Source of the DNA: SIG603 sp964370405
Lineage (GTDB): Bacteria; Bacillota; Clostridia; Oscillospirales; Acutalibacteraceae
Assembly: GCA_964370405.1 (NCBI GenBank)
Contig: CAYJJB010000084.1
Location: 1-7,105 of the forward strand
Length of the DNA stretch: 7,105 bases
Direction of reading: 5' to 3'
Shown here one piece after another: positions 1 through 6,062 of this stretch. The notes under the pieces were generated by a model. The model searched no databases and was not told the DNA's origin. It saw only the letters and a list, made by a program, of their open reading frames with translations. Position 1 is the stretch's first letter. Every line of letters begins with the position of its first letter. A program made the translations under genes and the position numbers.

Positions 1-30
1 ATAATTGAGAGCAGTTTATTATAAAAATTT

Positions 31-68
31 AACCGCTATACCTACTGTGTCAGGTATAGCGGTTTTTT
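31..68. terminator. Probable bidirectional intrinsic terminator
   Basis: A perfect 13-bp inverted repeat (arms 31-43 and 52-64, starting AACCGCTATACCT) encloses an 8-nt loop. On the plus strand a run of six T (63-68) follows directly. On the minus strand the tail is AAATTTTTAT, a weaker but usable U-tract. The stop codon of the minus-strand coiled-coil gene (68-70) abuts the hairpin, so it most likely ends that transcript. The stronger plus-strand U-tract suggests that it also ends a plus-strand gene arriving from the left, which the window does not show clearly. Confidence 0.85.
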
Positions 69-616
69 CAAATTATTTTATTAATATTATCAAAAAAGAA
101 ATTATTCGCAAGTCTTGCTTTCTCACAAAAAGACTTTGCATTACTAATTGCACTTTCTTCATTTTTTATATAATCATCTCTTTTTTTATTAAGTATCTTG
201 CCATACTCTGCCATTTTAGGTTTGTAACCTTCCCAATCGGGCGACAATTTATATTTTTGTCCTAGTTCTTTTGCTGTTTTGCTATAACTAAGTATTTCCT
301 TTTTCAGAAGTTCCTCAGTTTGTTTAATATTTTCTATTTCTACAATTAATTTATCATAATGCTCCACTATTTCTTTTACTGAATTATATATTTTTACATA
401 TAAGCTATTGTTTACAATATTTGGATTAACTTTTAATATCTCTTTTAATAAATTATATTCTTCAAAAATTATTTCTGTTTGTTCTTTTATTCGCTCTAAA
501 CTTGAGTATTCAAAATTTTGTTCCATTTGATTTATTTTTAATAGCTTTTTCTCTATAAATTCAACTTTCTTCTTTTTTTCTGCTTTATTTCCAAAAAACT
601 TAAAAAAGCCCTTCAA
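68..616 (-). CDS. Hypothetical coiled-coil protein, 182 aa, TTG start
   Basis: I do not recognise the family. The protein is highly charged, rich in Lys, Glu and Ile, and predicted to be mostly helical, with heptad-like stretches over about residues 15-120. The N-terminus (MKGFFKFFGNKAEKKKK) is basic and amphipathic, which could let it touch the membrane or nucleic acid. There is no signal peptide or transmembrane segment, so it is probably cytoplasmic. The start is TTG (614-616), chosen because a strong GGGAGG lies 8 nt upstream and no in-frame ATG is nearby; the next Met is about residue 31. A terminator (689-720) separates it from the ABC transporter gene upstream, so it should have its own promoter in 617-690, but I see no convincing -35/-10 pair there. 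The N-terminus loosely resembles that of the 103-aa coiled-coil protein at 3622-3933; this may be only compositional. Confidence 0.8.
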   Translation of the reverse strand: MKGFFKFFGNKAEKKKKVEFIEKKLLKINQMEQNFEYSSLERIKEQTEIIFEEYNLLKEILKVNPNIVNNSLYVKIYNSVKEIVEHYDKLIVEIENIKQTEELLKKEILSYSKTAKELGQKYKLSPDWEGYKPKMAEYGKILNKKRDDYIKNEESAISNAKSFCEKARLANNFFFDNINKII

Positions 617-688
617 TCTCTTCTCCTCCCATTACACATACTTATTAAATAGATTATGCGTTTTAGGTGATTTATGATACTTCAAGAT

Positions 689-720
689 AAAAAATGACGA
701 CTACTTATATAAGCAGTCGC
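689..720 (-). terminator. Intrinsic terminator of the ABC transporter gene
   Basis: Arms 711-720 and 697-706 form a 10-bp stem with an ATAT loop. In the minus-strand RNA the two non-Watson-Crick positions are G-U pairs; in the plus-strand RNA they would be A-C mismatches. Six U follow (689-694). Both facts show that it works on the minus strand, 10 nt after the transporter stop codon. Confidence 0.88.
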
Positions 721-730
721 CAAAATTTAT

Positions 731-3514
731 TTATTCACCGCGAAGTGCAATAACTGGGTCTTTTTGTGCAGCTTTTCTTGATGGAAGCAGGCCACCTATT
801 ATAGTAACAACTACGCTTATCACAAGAAGTATTATTCCAGCCGATACTGGAAGACCAACACTTACCGAAGTGTCACCTATTAAACCCTGAATAATAGAGT
901 TAACTGGTATATTTATTAGTAATGTAGAACCTATACCAATAAGTCCTGAAATAAGACCTATGATAAGTGTTTCTGCGTTGAACACTTGTGAAATGTTTGC
1001 TTTTGAAGCACCCAGTGCTCTTAAAACGCCTATTTCTTTTGTTCTTTCAATTACAGAAATATGGGTAATAATTCCCACCATTATGCATGACACCACCAGT
1101 GACACAGCAACAAAGGCAATAAGCACATAAGAAATTGTGTCTACCATAGTAGTCATTGCAGAGGTTAGAGTTTCCACATAGTCTGTGTATACAATTTGGT
1201 TTTCTTCACTTGCGGTATCATTATAATTTGCAATACTTAAAACTACACCGTCTTTATTTTCAAAACTATCTGTATAGATGTTTATCGCACTAGGTGATGC
1301 ATAGTCTACTTTGCCGAAACTTTTTATGTTTCCATCATAAGTTCCGCCTAACATGTCATCGTATAAGCCTAGTAAAGTTTCGTCATCTGGTGTTTCTAAA
1401 AGCCAAGTGTCTAGCATAGCCGCAAGCATTTCGTCTGTCATTTGTGTCATAGCTGCGCCTTGTGTTCCTTGAGCAGCTTGTGCCGTTTGAGCATCTTCAT
1501 CTACTGCTTCTTCATCGCCTTGTGAGTAGTACATGATTAGTGTGTATAAGTCAGCTTTTTCAGTAACAGTCATATTTTGTATATGTGCTGTTATGTCTGC
1601 TATTTTTTCGTCGTCGCTCTCTGCCTCAAATGGTGCGCCAGTTAAAACATTTATATCTGTTGATGGCTCTTGTGCAAGTAAAACAGCGCTTTCGTTGCTT
1701 GTTGCTATTATATAATCTGTTAAAAGAGTTGTGTATGCAAAATCTGTTGAAATAGTTGCATCCACCGCCCCTTCTTTAGGGCTTATTATTCCTGTTATTT
1801 TTAAAGTTTGTGCATTTCCCATTACTTCATCGCTTGATGAAAGCTCATCTTCTGAAACAAGAGCAAATGTGCCGTCTTCGTTTTCTATATATTTATCGCC
1901 ATTTGTAAGAAGATATAATTCATGTGCTAAAATTTCTTCATATGAAAAATTAATTTGTGGTGCTTCTTCGCCGTCTTCTATAAGCTGTGCGTATTCTTCA
2001 TATTCATCTGCTGTTATAAATCCAATTTGGTAAAGTGTTTCTGCCGATACTGTATTGTTCTCATCTGTAACAAGTAAGATTTCATCGTAATTTTCAGGAA
2101 GCTCACCGCTTACTAAGTCGTAATTTTGCAATAAAGTTTCGTTTGTCACTCCACCGTCACTGCCTGGATTTAGTTGAGAGAAATTAGATGCACCACTTGA
2201 TTCAGAGCTTCCACTCAGCATAGAAAGCATCATGTTTTGCGGACCACCACTTTGTGGTGTAAATGCGTTTGAACCGTCGATTAATTCAGATGGGTCTGCG
2301 TCTGTATTTATAAACTCGCCATCTATGTCATATGCATACACAGAAAAACTTGTGTCGTATGAATAGTGAACACCGTCCTCAGCTAAATAAGTTGCTATCT
2401 CGCTGTTTTCATCATCTAAAAACTCTTTAAATGGAGCCAAGTTATTTGTAATTGTCATATCGCTTACGGTTTCAAGCTGGTCAAAGTTTGATGAAACACC
2501 GTCGGTCTCAATTACTTCTTCCTCTTCCTCTGCTCTAAAAGGCATTGGGGCGGAATCTCCCATGTTAATAGTTTCAGCCGAAATTGTTATGGGGTATGAT
2601 GACATGGTTTCTTTTTGCAGATCATCAATATAGGTGTTAACTCCGTTTGAAAGGGATAGAATAAGCGCTATACCTATAATTCCTATAGATCCTGCAAACG
2701 CTGTCAAAATAGTGCGTTTCTTTTTTGTGTTTAAATTACTTAAACTTAAGCCAAAAGATGTTTTTATTTTCATTTTAGATCTTTTTGCGCCGTTTCTCGC
2801 CTCTGCATTTGCAACTACTGGTTTTGCGGTGTATTCATCACTATCAGATACAATTTCACCATCTTTTAGCTTTATTATACGAGTGGAATAATCCTGTGCA
2901 AGCTCAGGATTATGCGTTACCATTATAACAAGCTTTTCTTTTGCAACTTCCTTTAAAAGCTCCATAATTTGTATGCTAGTGTCGGTATCAAGCGCTCCTG
3001 TAGGCTCGTCAGCGAGCAAAATATCGGGGTCGTTAATAAGTGCCCTTGCAATTGCAACCCTTTGCATTTGACCACCTGAGAGTTGGTTGGGTTTTTTGTG
3101 TGTATGGTCTTTAAGTCCAACTTTTGCCAGTGCCTCTTTAGCACGCTTTTTTCTTTCACTTTTTGACACACCGCCTATGGTAAGTGCAAGCTCCACATTT
3201 GCTAGTATTGTTTGGTGAGCTATAAGATTGTAGCTTTGAAAAATAAATCCTATTGTGTGATTTCTATAGGTATCCCAATCTCTATCTTTATAATTTTTTG
3301 TTGATATTCCGTTTATTATAAGGTCGCCGCTGTCGTATTTATCAAGACCACCGACTATATTTAAAAGCGTTGTCTTGCCAGAGCNNNNNNNNNNACTTGT
3401 ACCTAAAATTGATACAAATTCATTGTCCCTAAAATCTACACTTACATCTTTAAGCGCAACCTGTGTAAATTCTCCTACTTTATATTCTTTGTGAATGTTT
3501 TTAACCTGTAACAT
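731..3514 (-). CDS. MacB-like ABC transporter, fused ATPase and permease
   Basis: ATP-driven membrane protein of the MacB/LolCDE (mechanotransmission) class, with ATPase and FtsX-type permease in one chain. The ATPase occupies about residues 1-225: Walker A from G38 (interrupted by N), Q-loop Q93, signature LSGGQ 145-149, Walker B ILLADE 165-170 with catalytic E170, and switch His H201. Transmembrane segment 1 is about 268-290. An acidic outside domain follows (about 291-790) with Ser/Gly/Asn and Ala/Gln/Met low-complexity stretches. Three more spans lie near 794-819, 849-871 and 892-912, and the chain ends in the typical FtsX tail (PSRKAAQKDPVIALRGE). The four-span topology matches MacB, not the ten-span BceB. 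ATG start with GGAGG 5 nt upstream. It follows the 103-aa coiled-coil gene and is probably co-transcribed with it. Substrate unknown; the divergent two-component system suggests envelope or antimicrobial-peptide stress (inference). True length is probably 924 aa (see the N-run). Confidence 0.93.
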   Translation of the reverse strand: MLQVKNIHKEYKVGEFTQVALKDVSVDFRDNEFVSILGTSXXXXSGKTTLLNIVGGLDKYDSGDLIINGISTKNYKDRDWDTYRNHTIGFIFQSYNLIAHQTILANVELALTIGGVSKSERKKRAKEALAKVGLKDHTHKKPNQLSGGQMQRVAIARALINDPDILLADEPTGALDTDTSIQIMELLKEVAKEKLVIMVTHNPELAQDYSTRIIKLKDGEIVSDSDEYTAKPVVANAEARNGAKRSKMKIKTSFGLSLSNLNTKKKRTILTAFAGSIGIIGIALILSLSNGVNTYIDDLQKETMSSYPITISAETINMGDSAPMPFRAEEEEEVIETDGVSSNFDQLETVSDMTITNNLAPFKEFLDDENSEIATYLAEDGVHYSYDTSFSVYAYDIDGEFINTDADPSELIDGSNAFTPQSGGPQNMMLSMLSGSSESSGASNFSQLNPGSDGGVTNETLLQNYDLVSGELPENYDEILLVTDENNTVSAETLYQIGFITADEYEEYAQLIEDGEEAPQINFSYEEILAHELYLLTNGDKYIENEDGTFALVSEDELSSSDEVMGNAQTLKITGIISPKEGAVDATISTDFAYTTLLTDYIIATSNESAVLLAQEPSTDINVLTGAPFEAESDDEKIADITAHIQNMTVTEKADLYTLIMYYSQGDEEAVDEDAQTAQAAQGTQGAAMTQMTDEMLAAMLDTWLLETPDDETLLGLYDDMLGGTYDGNIKSFGKVDYASPSAINIYTDSFENKDGVVLSIANYNDTASEENQIVYTDYVETLTSAMTTMVDTISYVLIAFVAVSLVVSCIMVGIITHISVIERTKEIGVLRALGASKANISQVFNAETLIIGLISGLIGIGSTLLINIPVNSIIQGLIGDTSVSVGLPVSAGIILLVISVVVTIIGGLLPSRKAAQKDPVIALRGE
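3385..3394. other. Assembly gap (10 N) inside the Walker A codons
   Basis: Ten N lie between the codons for Thr39-Ser40 and Ser-Gly-Lys-Thr of the ATPase P-loop. The family consensus GxxxxGKT, here expected as GTSGSGKT, needs a single Gly codon at this place. Only one real base (G on the minus strand) is then missing, and the gap is 9 nt too long. The reading frame survives because 9 is a multiple of 3. The run is an assembly placeholder, not biology. Confidence 0.95.
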
Positions 3515-3565
3515 ATTATCCTCCGTAATTTGTTTTATTGTTTATAGAAATATCTTTAAAAGTTT

Positions 3566-3601
3566 GACCTCTATTAAATCAAGTTAATTTAATACAAGGC
3601 C
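3566..3601 (-). other. Imperfect hairpin before the ABC gene (weak terminator or leader)
   Basis: In the minus-strand RNA, 3587-3601 pairs with 3566-3579 to give a 14-bp stem with one bulged G (3595) and a 7-nt loop (3580-3586). Two of the pairs are G-U, and on the plus strand these become mismatches, so the structure belongs to the minus-strand transcript. After it comes AAAC and only four U (3558-3561), a poor terminator tail. It could partly end transcription after the 103-aa gene and so lower expression of the transporter, or stabilise the mRNA 5' end. I see no convincing separate promoter for the transporter in 3515-3621. Confidence 0.45.
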
Positions 3602-3621
3602 TCTTCTGTAGTTTTTTTACA

Positions 3622-3933
3622 TCATTTTTTCTCTAACATCTCTTTTGTGTTTTCCAAGTCCATCTTAATTTCTTCTATTTTGCCTTTATATATGGCAAGT
3701 GAATTCAGCTTATCCCTTGGTTTTAAATTTGCATCATTTTTTATCGCCACAATTTCTCTCTTTGTTTTCTCATAAAATTCCAATGAACGTTTTGCATCTT
3801 CAAATTGTGCTTCACTTAAATTTTCATCTTCTTCTATAAGTATTAATATTTCATCTTTTAGTCTTGCACAGTGATTAGCTATATCTTTAAATTCCTCGGC
3901 TTTCGCCTTTTTATTTTTACTAAGTCCAAACAT
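3622..3933 (-). CDS. Hypothetical small coiled-coil protein, 103 aa
   Basis: I do not recognise the family. The protein is highly charged (Lys and Glu), without Trp, signal peptide or membrane span. It is predicted to be two or three long helices, about residues 12-60 and 68-103, consistent with a cytoplasmic coiled coil. The N-terminus MFGLSKNKKAKAEE is short and basic. I place the start at ATG 3931-3933 because AGGAG (3942-3946) sits 8 nt upstream. A longer reading from TTG at 3951 would start near or before the likely transcription start and would include the Shine-Dalgarno sequence in the coding region. The gene lies directly behind a promoter carrying an 11-bp repeat array and 107 nt before the ABC transporter gene, so the two probably share a transcript. 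A role as a cytoplasmic partner of the transporter is only a guess. Confidence 0.8.
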   Translation of the reverse strand: MFGLSKNKKAKAEEFKDIANHCARLKDEILILIEEDENLSEAQFEDAKRSLEFYEKTKREIVAIKNDANLKPRDKLNSLAIYKGKIEEIKMDLENTKEMLEKK

Positions 3934-3959
3934 TTTTCTATCTCCTATCAATTTTATTT

Positions 3960-4024
3960 ATCATATTGTTAGTTTAACTCTTTAACTTCAACTTAACTTC
4001 AACTCATATTCAAGCCAAATTCAA
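3960..4024 (-). promoter_or_regulatory. Promoter with four TTGAA repeats at 11-bp spacing, before the 103-aa gene
   Basis: On the minus strand TTGAA starts at 4024, 4013, 4002 and 3991, exactly one 11-bp step apart (units TTGAATTTGGC, TTGAATATGAG, TTGAAGTTAAG, TTGAAGTTAAA). A -10 box TATGAT (3960-3965) starts 26 bp after the start of the last repeat, which is 15 plus one further 11-bp step. There is no good -35 element. Tandem half-sites at 11 bp with a missing -35 are typical of promoters activated by OmpR/PhoB-family regulators (known for the Pho box). The likely binder is the regulator encoded at 4316-4987 (inference). The array begins 8 bp after the microprotein stop codon. Confidence 0.75.
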
Positions 4025-4031
4025 ATTTCAA

Positions 4032-4139
4032 CTAAATTATTACTGCCAAAATTCCTATTACTGCTAAGACTGGAAAAATGAAAGTAAAGCAACCCATTCT
4101 TCTTCTGACTCTCCGTCTTACTCGTCTTCTTCTAAACAC
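4032..4139 (-). CDS. Arginine-rich single-span membrane microprotein, 35 aa
   Basis: A short gene with GTG start (4137-4139) and TAG stop (4032-4034). The protein begins MFRRRRVRRRVRRRMG, with ten Arg among residues 3-14, and continues with about 20 hydrophobic residues (16-35: aromatic start, one Cys at 17, Pro at 23, then Val/Leu/Ile/Ala/Gly) to the end. By the positive-inside rule the Arg-rich end should be cytoplasmic and the C-terminus should span the membrane. GGAGGTGATC (4144-4153), an ideal match to the 16S rRNA 3' end, lies with GGAGG 9 nt before the GTG. A -10 box and a four-unit repeat array stand just upstream, about 34 nt of leader away. I know no family for it. It might modulate the kinase or the ABC transporter, or be a small toxin-like peptide; neither is shown. 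An internal ATG (residue 15) lacks a good ribosome site. Confidence 0.75.
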   Translation of the reverse strand: MFRRRRVRRRVRRRMGCFTFIFPVLAVIGILAVII

Positions 4140-4143
4140 TTAA

Positions 4144-4153
4144 GATCACCTCC
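4144..4153 (-). promoter_or_regulatory. Ribosome binding site of the microprotein gene
   Basis: GGAGGTGATC on the minus strand pairs without mismatch over ten bases with the usual bacterial 16S rRNA 3' end (GATCACCTCC). It sits at a workable distance from the GTG at 4139 and fixes that start. A site this strong is unlikely by chance in an AT-rich spacer. Confidence 0.85.
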
Positions 4154-4179
4154 GTTTTCGTGTTTCTTACTATGGCTCT

Positions 4180-4233
4180 AGTATAAAGGTGAAAATTCAA
4201 CTAAACCTCAACCGTAATTCAAATTAAATTCAA
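4180..4233 (-). promoter_or_regulatory. Promoter with four TTGA repeats at 11-bp spacing, before the microprotein gene
   Basis: On the minus strand TTGAA or TTGAG starts at 4233, 4222, 4211 and 4200, with exact 11-bp steps (units TTGAATTTAAT, TTGAATTACGG, TTGAGGTTTAG, TTGAATTTTCA). The -10 box TATACT (4180-4185) starts 15 bp after the start of the last repeat, and no normal -35 lies 16-18 bp before it; the repeats occupy that place. This is the layout of a Pho-box-like promoter, where a PhoB/OmpR-type regulator replaces the -35 contact. The array ends 14 bp from the -35 of the divergent two-component promoter, so a bound regulator could affect both directions. Confidence 0.78.
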
Positions 4234-4247
4234 GTTTGAAATTTTTA

Positions 4248-4276
4248 TTGAAAACTTTAACTCCTTATTGTAATAT
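4248..4276 (+). promoter_or_regulatory. Sigma-A-type promoter of the two-component operon
   Basis: TTGAAA (4248-4253), a 17-bp spacer, then TAATAT (4271-4276), close to the TTGACA/TATAAT consensus. Transcription should start near 4283, about 33 nt before the regulator ATG. It looks able to give basal expression without an activator, unlike the two minus-strand promoters opposite. Confidence 0.75.
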
Positions 4277-4315
4277 AGATATAGAAAGACAAAACTTTTG
4301 AAACGGAGAAAGAAA

Positions 4316-4987
4316 ATGATAACTATATTAATAGTAGAAGATGATAATGAGCTAAGAAAGCTTTTTTATACTGTAATAAGCGAAAATGGGTATAATACAA
4401 TTTGCGCTGCCGATGGCCTACAGGCGTTTGATGTGTTAGATGATAATCATATTGACTTGATTATATCTGATATCATGATGCCAAACATGGACGGCTTTGA
4501 GCTTATAAAAAACTTAAGAAGCGGTGGTTATGATATGCCTGTCTTATTTACAACCGCAAAAGACTCTCTTGCAGATAAGCAAAGAGGGTTCCGTGCAGGT
4601 GTAGATGACTATATGGTAAAACCCGTGGATGTCAATGAAATGCTTTTAAGAGTAGAAGCACTGCTTAGAAGAAGTAATATTGCAAGTGATAATATAGCAA
4701 AAATTAAAAACACAAGCTTCAACGCTGACAATTTGATAGTATCAAGTAAACTCGGTGAAATTGAACTTCCTCAAAAAGAGTTTAAGCTACTTTTCAAACT
4801 TGTTTCTTCACCTAACAAAGTCTTTACAAGGCGTCAGCTAATGGACCATGTTTGGGGTGTGGATACAGAGTCTGATGAACACACTTTAGACGTGCATATA
4901 AGCAGACTGCGTGGAAAATTTAAAAATAATGAAGATTTTGAAATTAAAGCGGTTAGAGGACTTGGCTTTAAGGCGGTGGAAAAATGA
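4316..4987 (+). CDS. OmpR/PhoB-family response regulator, 223 aa
   Basis: DNA-binding half of a two-component system. The receiver domain (about 1-118) shows the acidic pocket E8-D9-D10, phosphoacceptor D52 (in ISDIMMPNMDG), T80 and the K102-P103 pair. The C-terminal winged-helix domain (about 137-221) carries the recognition-helix region around DEHTLDVHISRLRGKF and the closing hairpin VRGLGFK. Length and domain order are normal for the family. I place the start at ATG 4316 because GGAG (4305-4308) lies 7 nt upstream; a TTG at 4298 would put that site inside the gene. The stop overlaps the kinase start as ATGA, so the two genes are translationally coupled. Tandem 11-bp repeats at 3981-4024 and 4190-4233 are suitable binding sites for a regulator of this family (inference). 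Confidence 0.95.
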   Translation: MITILIVEDDNELRKLFYTVISENGYNTICAADGLQAFDVLDDNHIDLIISDIMMPNMDGFELIKNLRSGGYDMPVLFTTAKDSLADKQRGFRAGVDDYMVKPVDVNEMLLRVEALLRRSNIASDNIAKIKNTSFNADNLIVSSKLGEIELPQKEFKLLFKLVSSPNKVFTRRQLMDHVWGVDTESDEHTLDVHISRLRGKFKNNEDFEIKAVRGLGFKAVEK

Positions 4988-5997
4988 AGAAAAAACATAA
5001 GATAAGTACCATTCTTACTTTTTCAATATTTTTTCTCTTACTCTGCTTAATTCCACTGGGGATAATAACAAATAACTTTCCTGCCTTTAATTTCGGTATT
5101 AAAGAAATGCCAATATTTAGATTAATCTTTGCCACTACATTCTTTGCTTTAGTTGGAACACTGGTTTCAAAACTGATAAGCAAAAATTCAATTAAAACTA
5201 TTGAAGAAATTAAGGACGCCACAAAAGAAATTGCAAACGGTAATTATAATGTTAGAATAGAAGAAAAAAGCACACTACTTGAACTTAATGACATGGCGCA
5301 TAACTTTAACCTTATGGCAAAGGATTTAGCTCAAACTCACATGATGAATAATGATTTTATAGGAAATGTATCGCATGAATTTAAAACACCTCTTTCAGCG
5401 ATTGACGGATATGCGAGTTTATTAATAAACAAAAAAAACTCTCCCGAAAAAGTGGAAGAGTATGCAAAAAGCATTTTGTTTAATTCCAGACGCTTATCAA
5501 AAATGACTGGAAACATTCTTTTGCTGTCAACACTTGACAACAGCACCATTCTTTTAAACAAGAAAAAATTTTTGCTCTCAGAACAGATACGAGAAATTAT
5601 TTTAGTGTTTGAATCGCAGTGGACCGAAAAAAACATTGACCTAGATATAGATTTAGAAGAAATTGACTTCATAGCTGACATGGATTTACTCTCGCATGTA
5701 TGGCAAAACTTATTTTCAAATGCTATAAAGTTTTGCAATGCAGATGGAAAAATTAAAGTAACTTTGAAATCAAATGAAGGAAAAATTAAATTTTCAATAT
5801 CAAACACTGGCACTTTCATAAAAGGCAGTGATACTGAGCGCATTTTTGAAAAATTTTATCAAACAGACACCTCACGTTCTTCACAAGGAAATGGCCTAGG
5901 CTTATCTATTGTTAAAAAAATTGTAGACCTGCACCACGGAGAAATAAAAGTCTTTAGTGAAGAAAATGAAATGACAAGCTTTATCGTTACTATATAA
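4984..5997 (+). CDS. Membrane sensor histidine kinase with short outside loop, 337 aa
   Basis: Cognate kinase of the preceding regulator. Two transmembrane segments (about 8-29 and 44-65) leave only about 14 residues outside, too little for a folded sensor domain; stimuli are likely sensed in the membrane or through a partner. A HAMP-like linker follows (about 66-115), then HisKA with phosphorylatable H131 (SHEFKTPL), N-box with N242 and N246, G1-like box SNTGT near 273-277, F-box around 287-292 (IFEKFY) and G2 box GNGLGLS 302-308. The G1 box has Asn where Asp is usual; the other ATP-binding motifs are intact, so I expect activity. Short-loop kinases are known from Gram-positive systems that respond to cell-wall antibiotics with a transporter (Bce/Lia type), but the transporter here is MacB-like. 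The ATGA overlap sets the start. A terminator follows after 3 nt. Confidence 0.94.
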   Translation: MKKKHKISTILTFSIFFLLLCLIPLGIITNNFPAFNFGIKEMPIFRLIFATTFFALVGTLVSKLISKNSIKTIEEIKDATKEIANGNYNVRIEEKSTLLELNDMAHNFNLMAKDLAQTHMMNNDFIGNVSHEFKTPLSAIDGYASLLINKKNSPEKVEEYAKSILFNSRRLSKMTGNILLLSTLDNSTILLNKKKFLLSEQIREIILVFESQWTEKNIDLDIDLEEIDFIADMDLLSHVWQNLFSNAIKFCNADGKIKVTLKSNEGKIKFSISNTGTFIKGSDTERIFEKFYQTDTSRSSQGNGLGLSIVKKIVDLHHGEIKVFSEENEMTSFIVTI

Positions 5998-6000
5998 AAC

Positions 6001-6055
6001 AAAACACCTCTCGCCTTATAAATAAATTATGGGCTTGAGGTGTTTTAGTTTTTAT
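6001..6055. terminator. Bidirectional intrinsic terminator between convergent genes
   Basis: Arms 6001-6010 (AAAACACCTC) and 6037-6046 pair over 10 bp, and after a 2-nt internal mismatch GCC (6013-6015) pairs with GGC (6032-6034). T-rich tails occur on both strands: TTTTAGTTTTTATT on the plus strand and TTTTGTTTTA on the minus strand. It serves the kinase gene from the left and the 173-aa membrane protein gene from the right. Confidence 0.88.
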
Positions 6056-6062
6056 TATTATC

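Noticed and set aside
1..24. Possible C-terminal tail of a plus-strand gene (frame 1, ending TAA at 22-24) just before the terminator
   Set aside because: Only seven codons are visible. The position before a plus-strand U-tract fits, but there is too little sequence to call a gene.
617..690. Promoter for the 182-aa gene (TTGAAG and TAATCT on the minus strand)
   Set aside because: The spacing is about 23 bp, too long for a sigma-A promoter; no other pair is convincing.
1533..2033. Plus-strand reading frames opposite the transporter outside domain
   Set aside because: They are antisense to a clear coding region, have no ribosome site and no recognisable protein features.
2953..3171. Minus-strand 72-aa reading frame overlapping the ATPase
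   Set aside because: It lies inside the ABC ATPase coding region in another frame; the motifs there (LSGGQ, Walker B) belong to the long frame.
3981..4233. CRISPR array, because of the regular repeats
   Set aside because: The repeat unit is 11 bp with a 5-bp core and there are no 30-40 bp spacers; the spacing fits regulator half-sites.
5337..5843. Minus-strand 168-aa reading frame opposite the kinase
   Set aside because: It is antisense to HisKA and ATPase motifs of the kinase, which explain the sequence fully.
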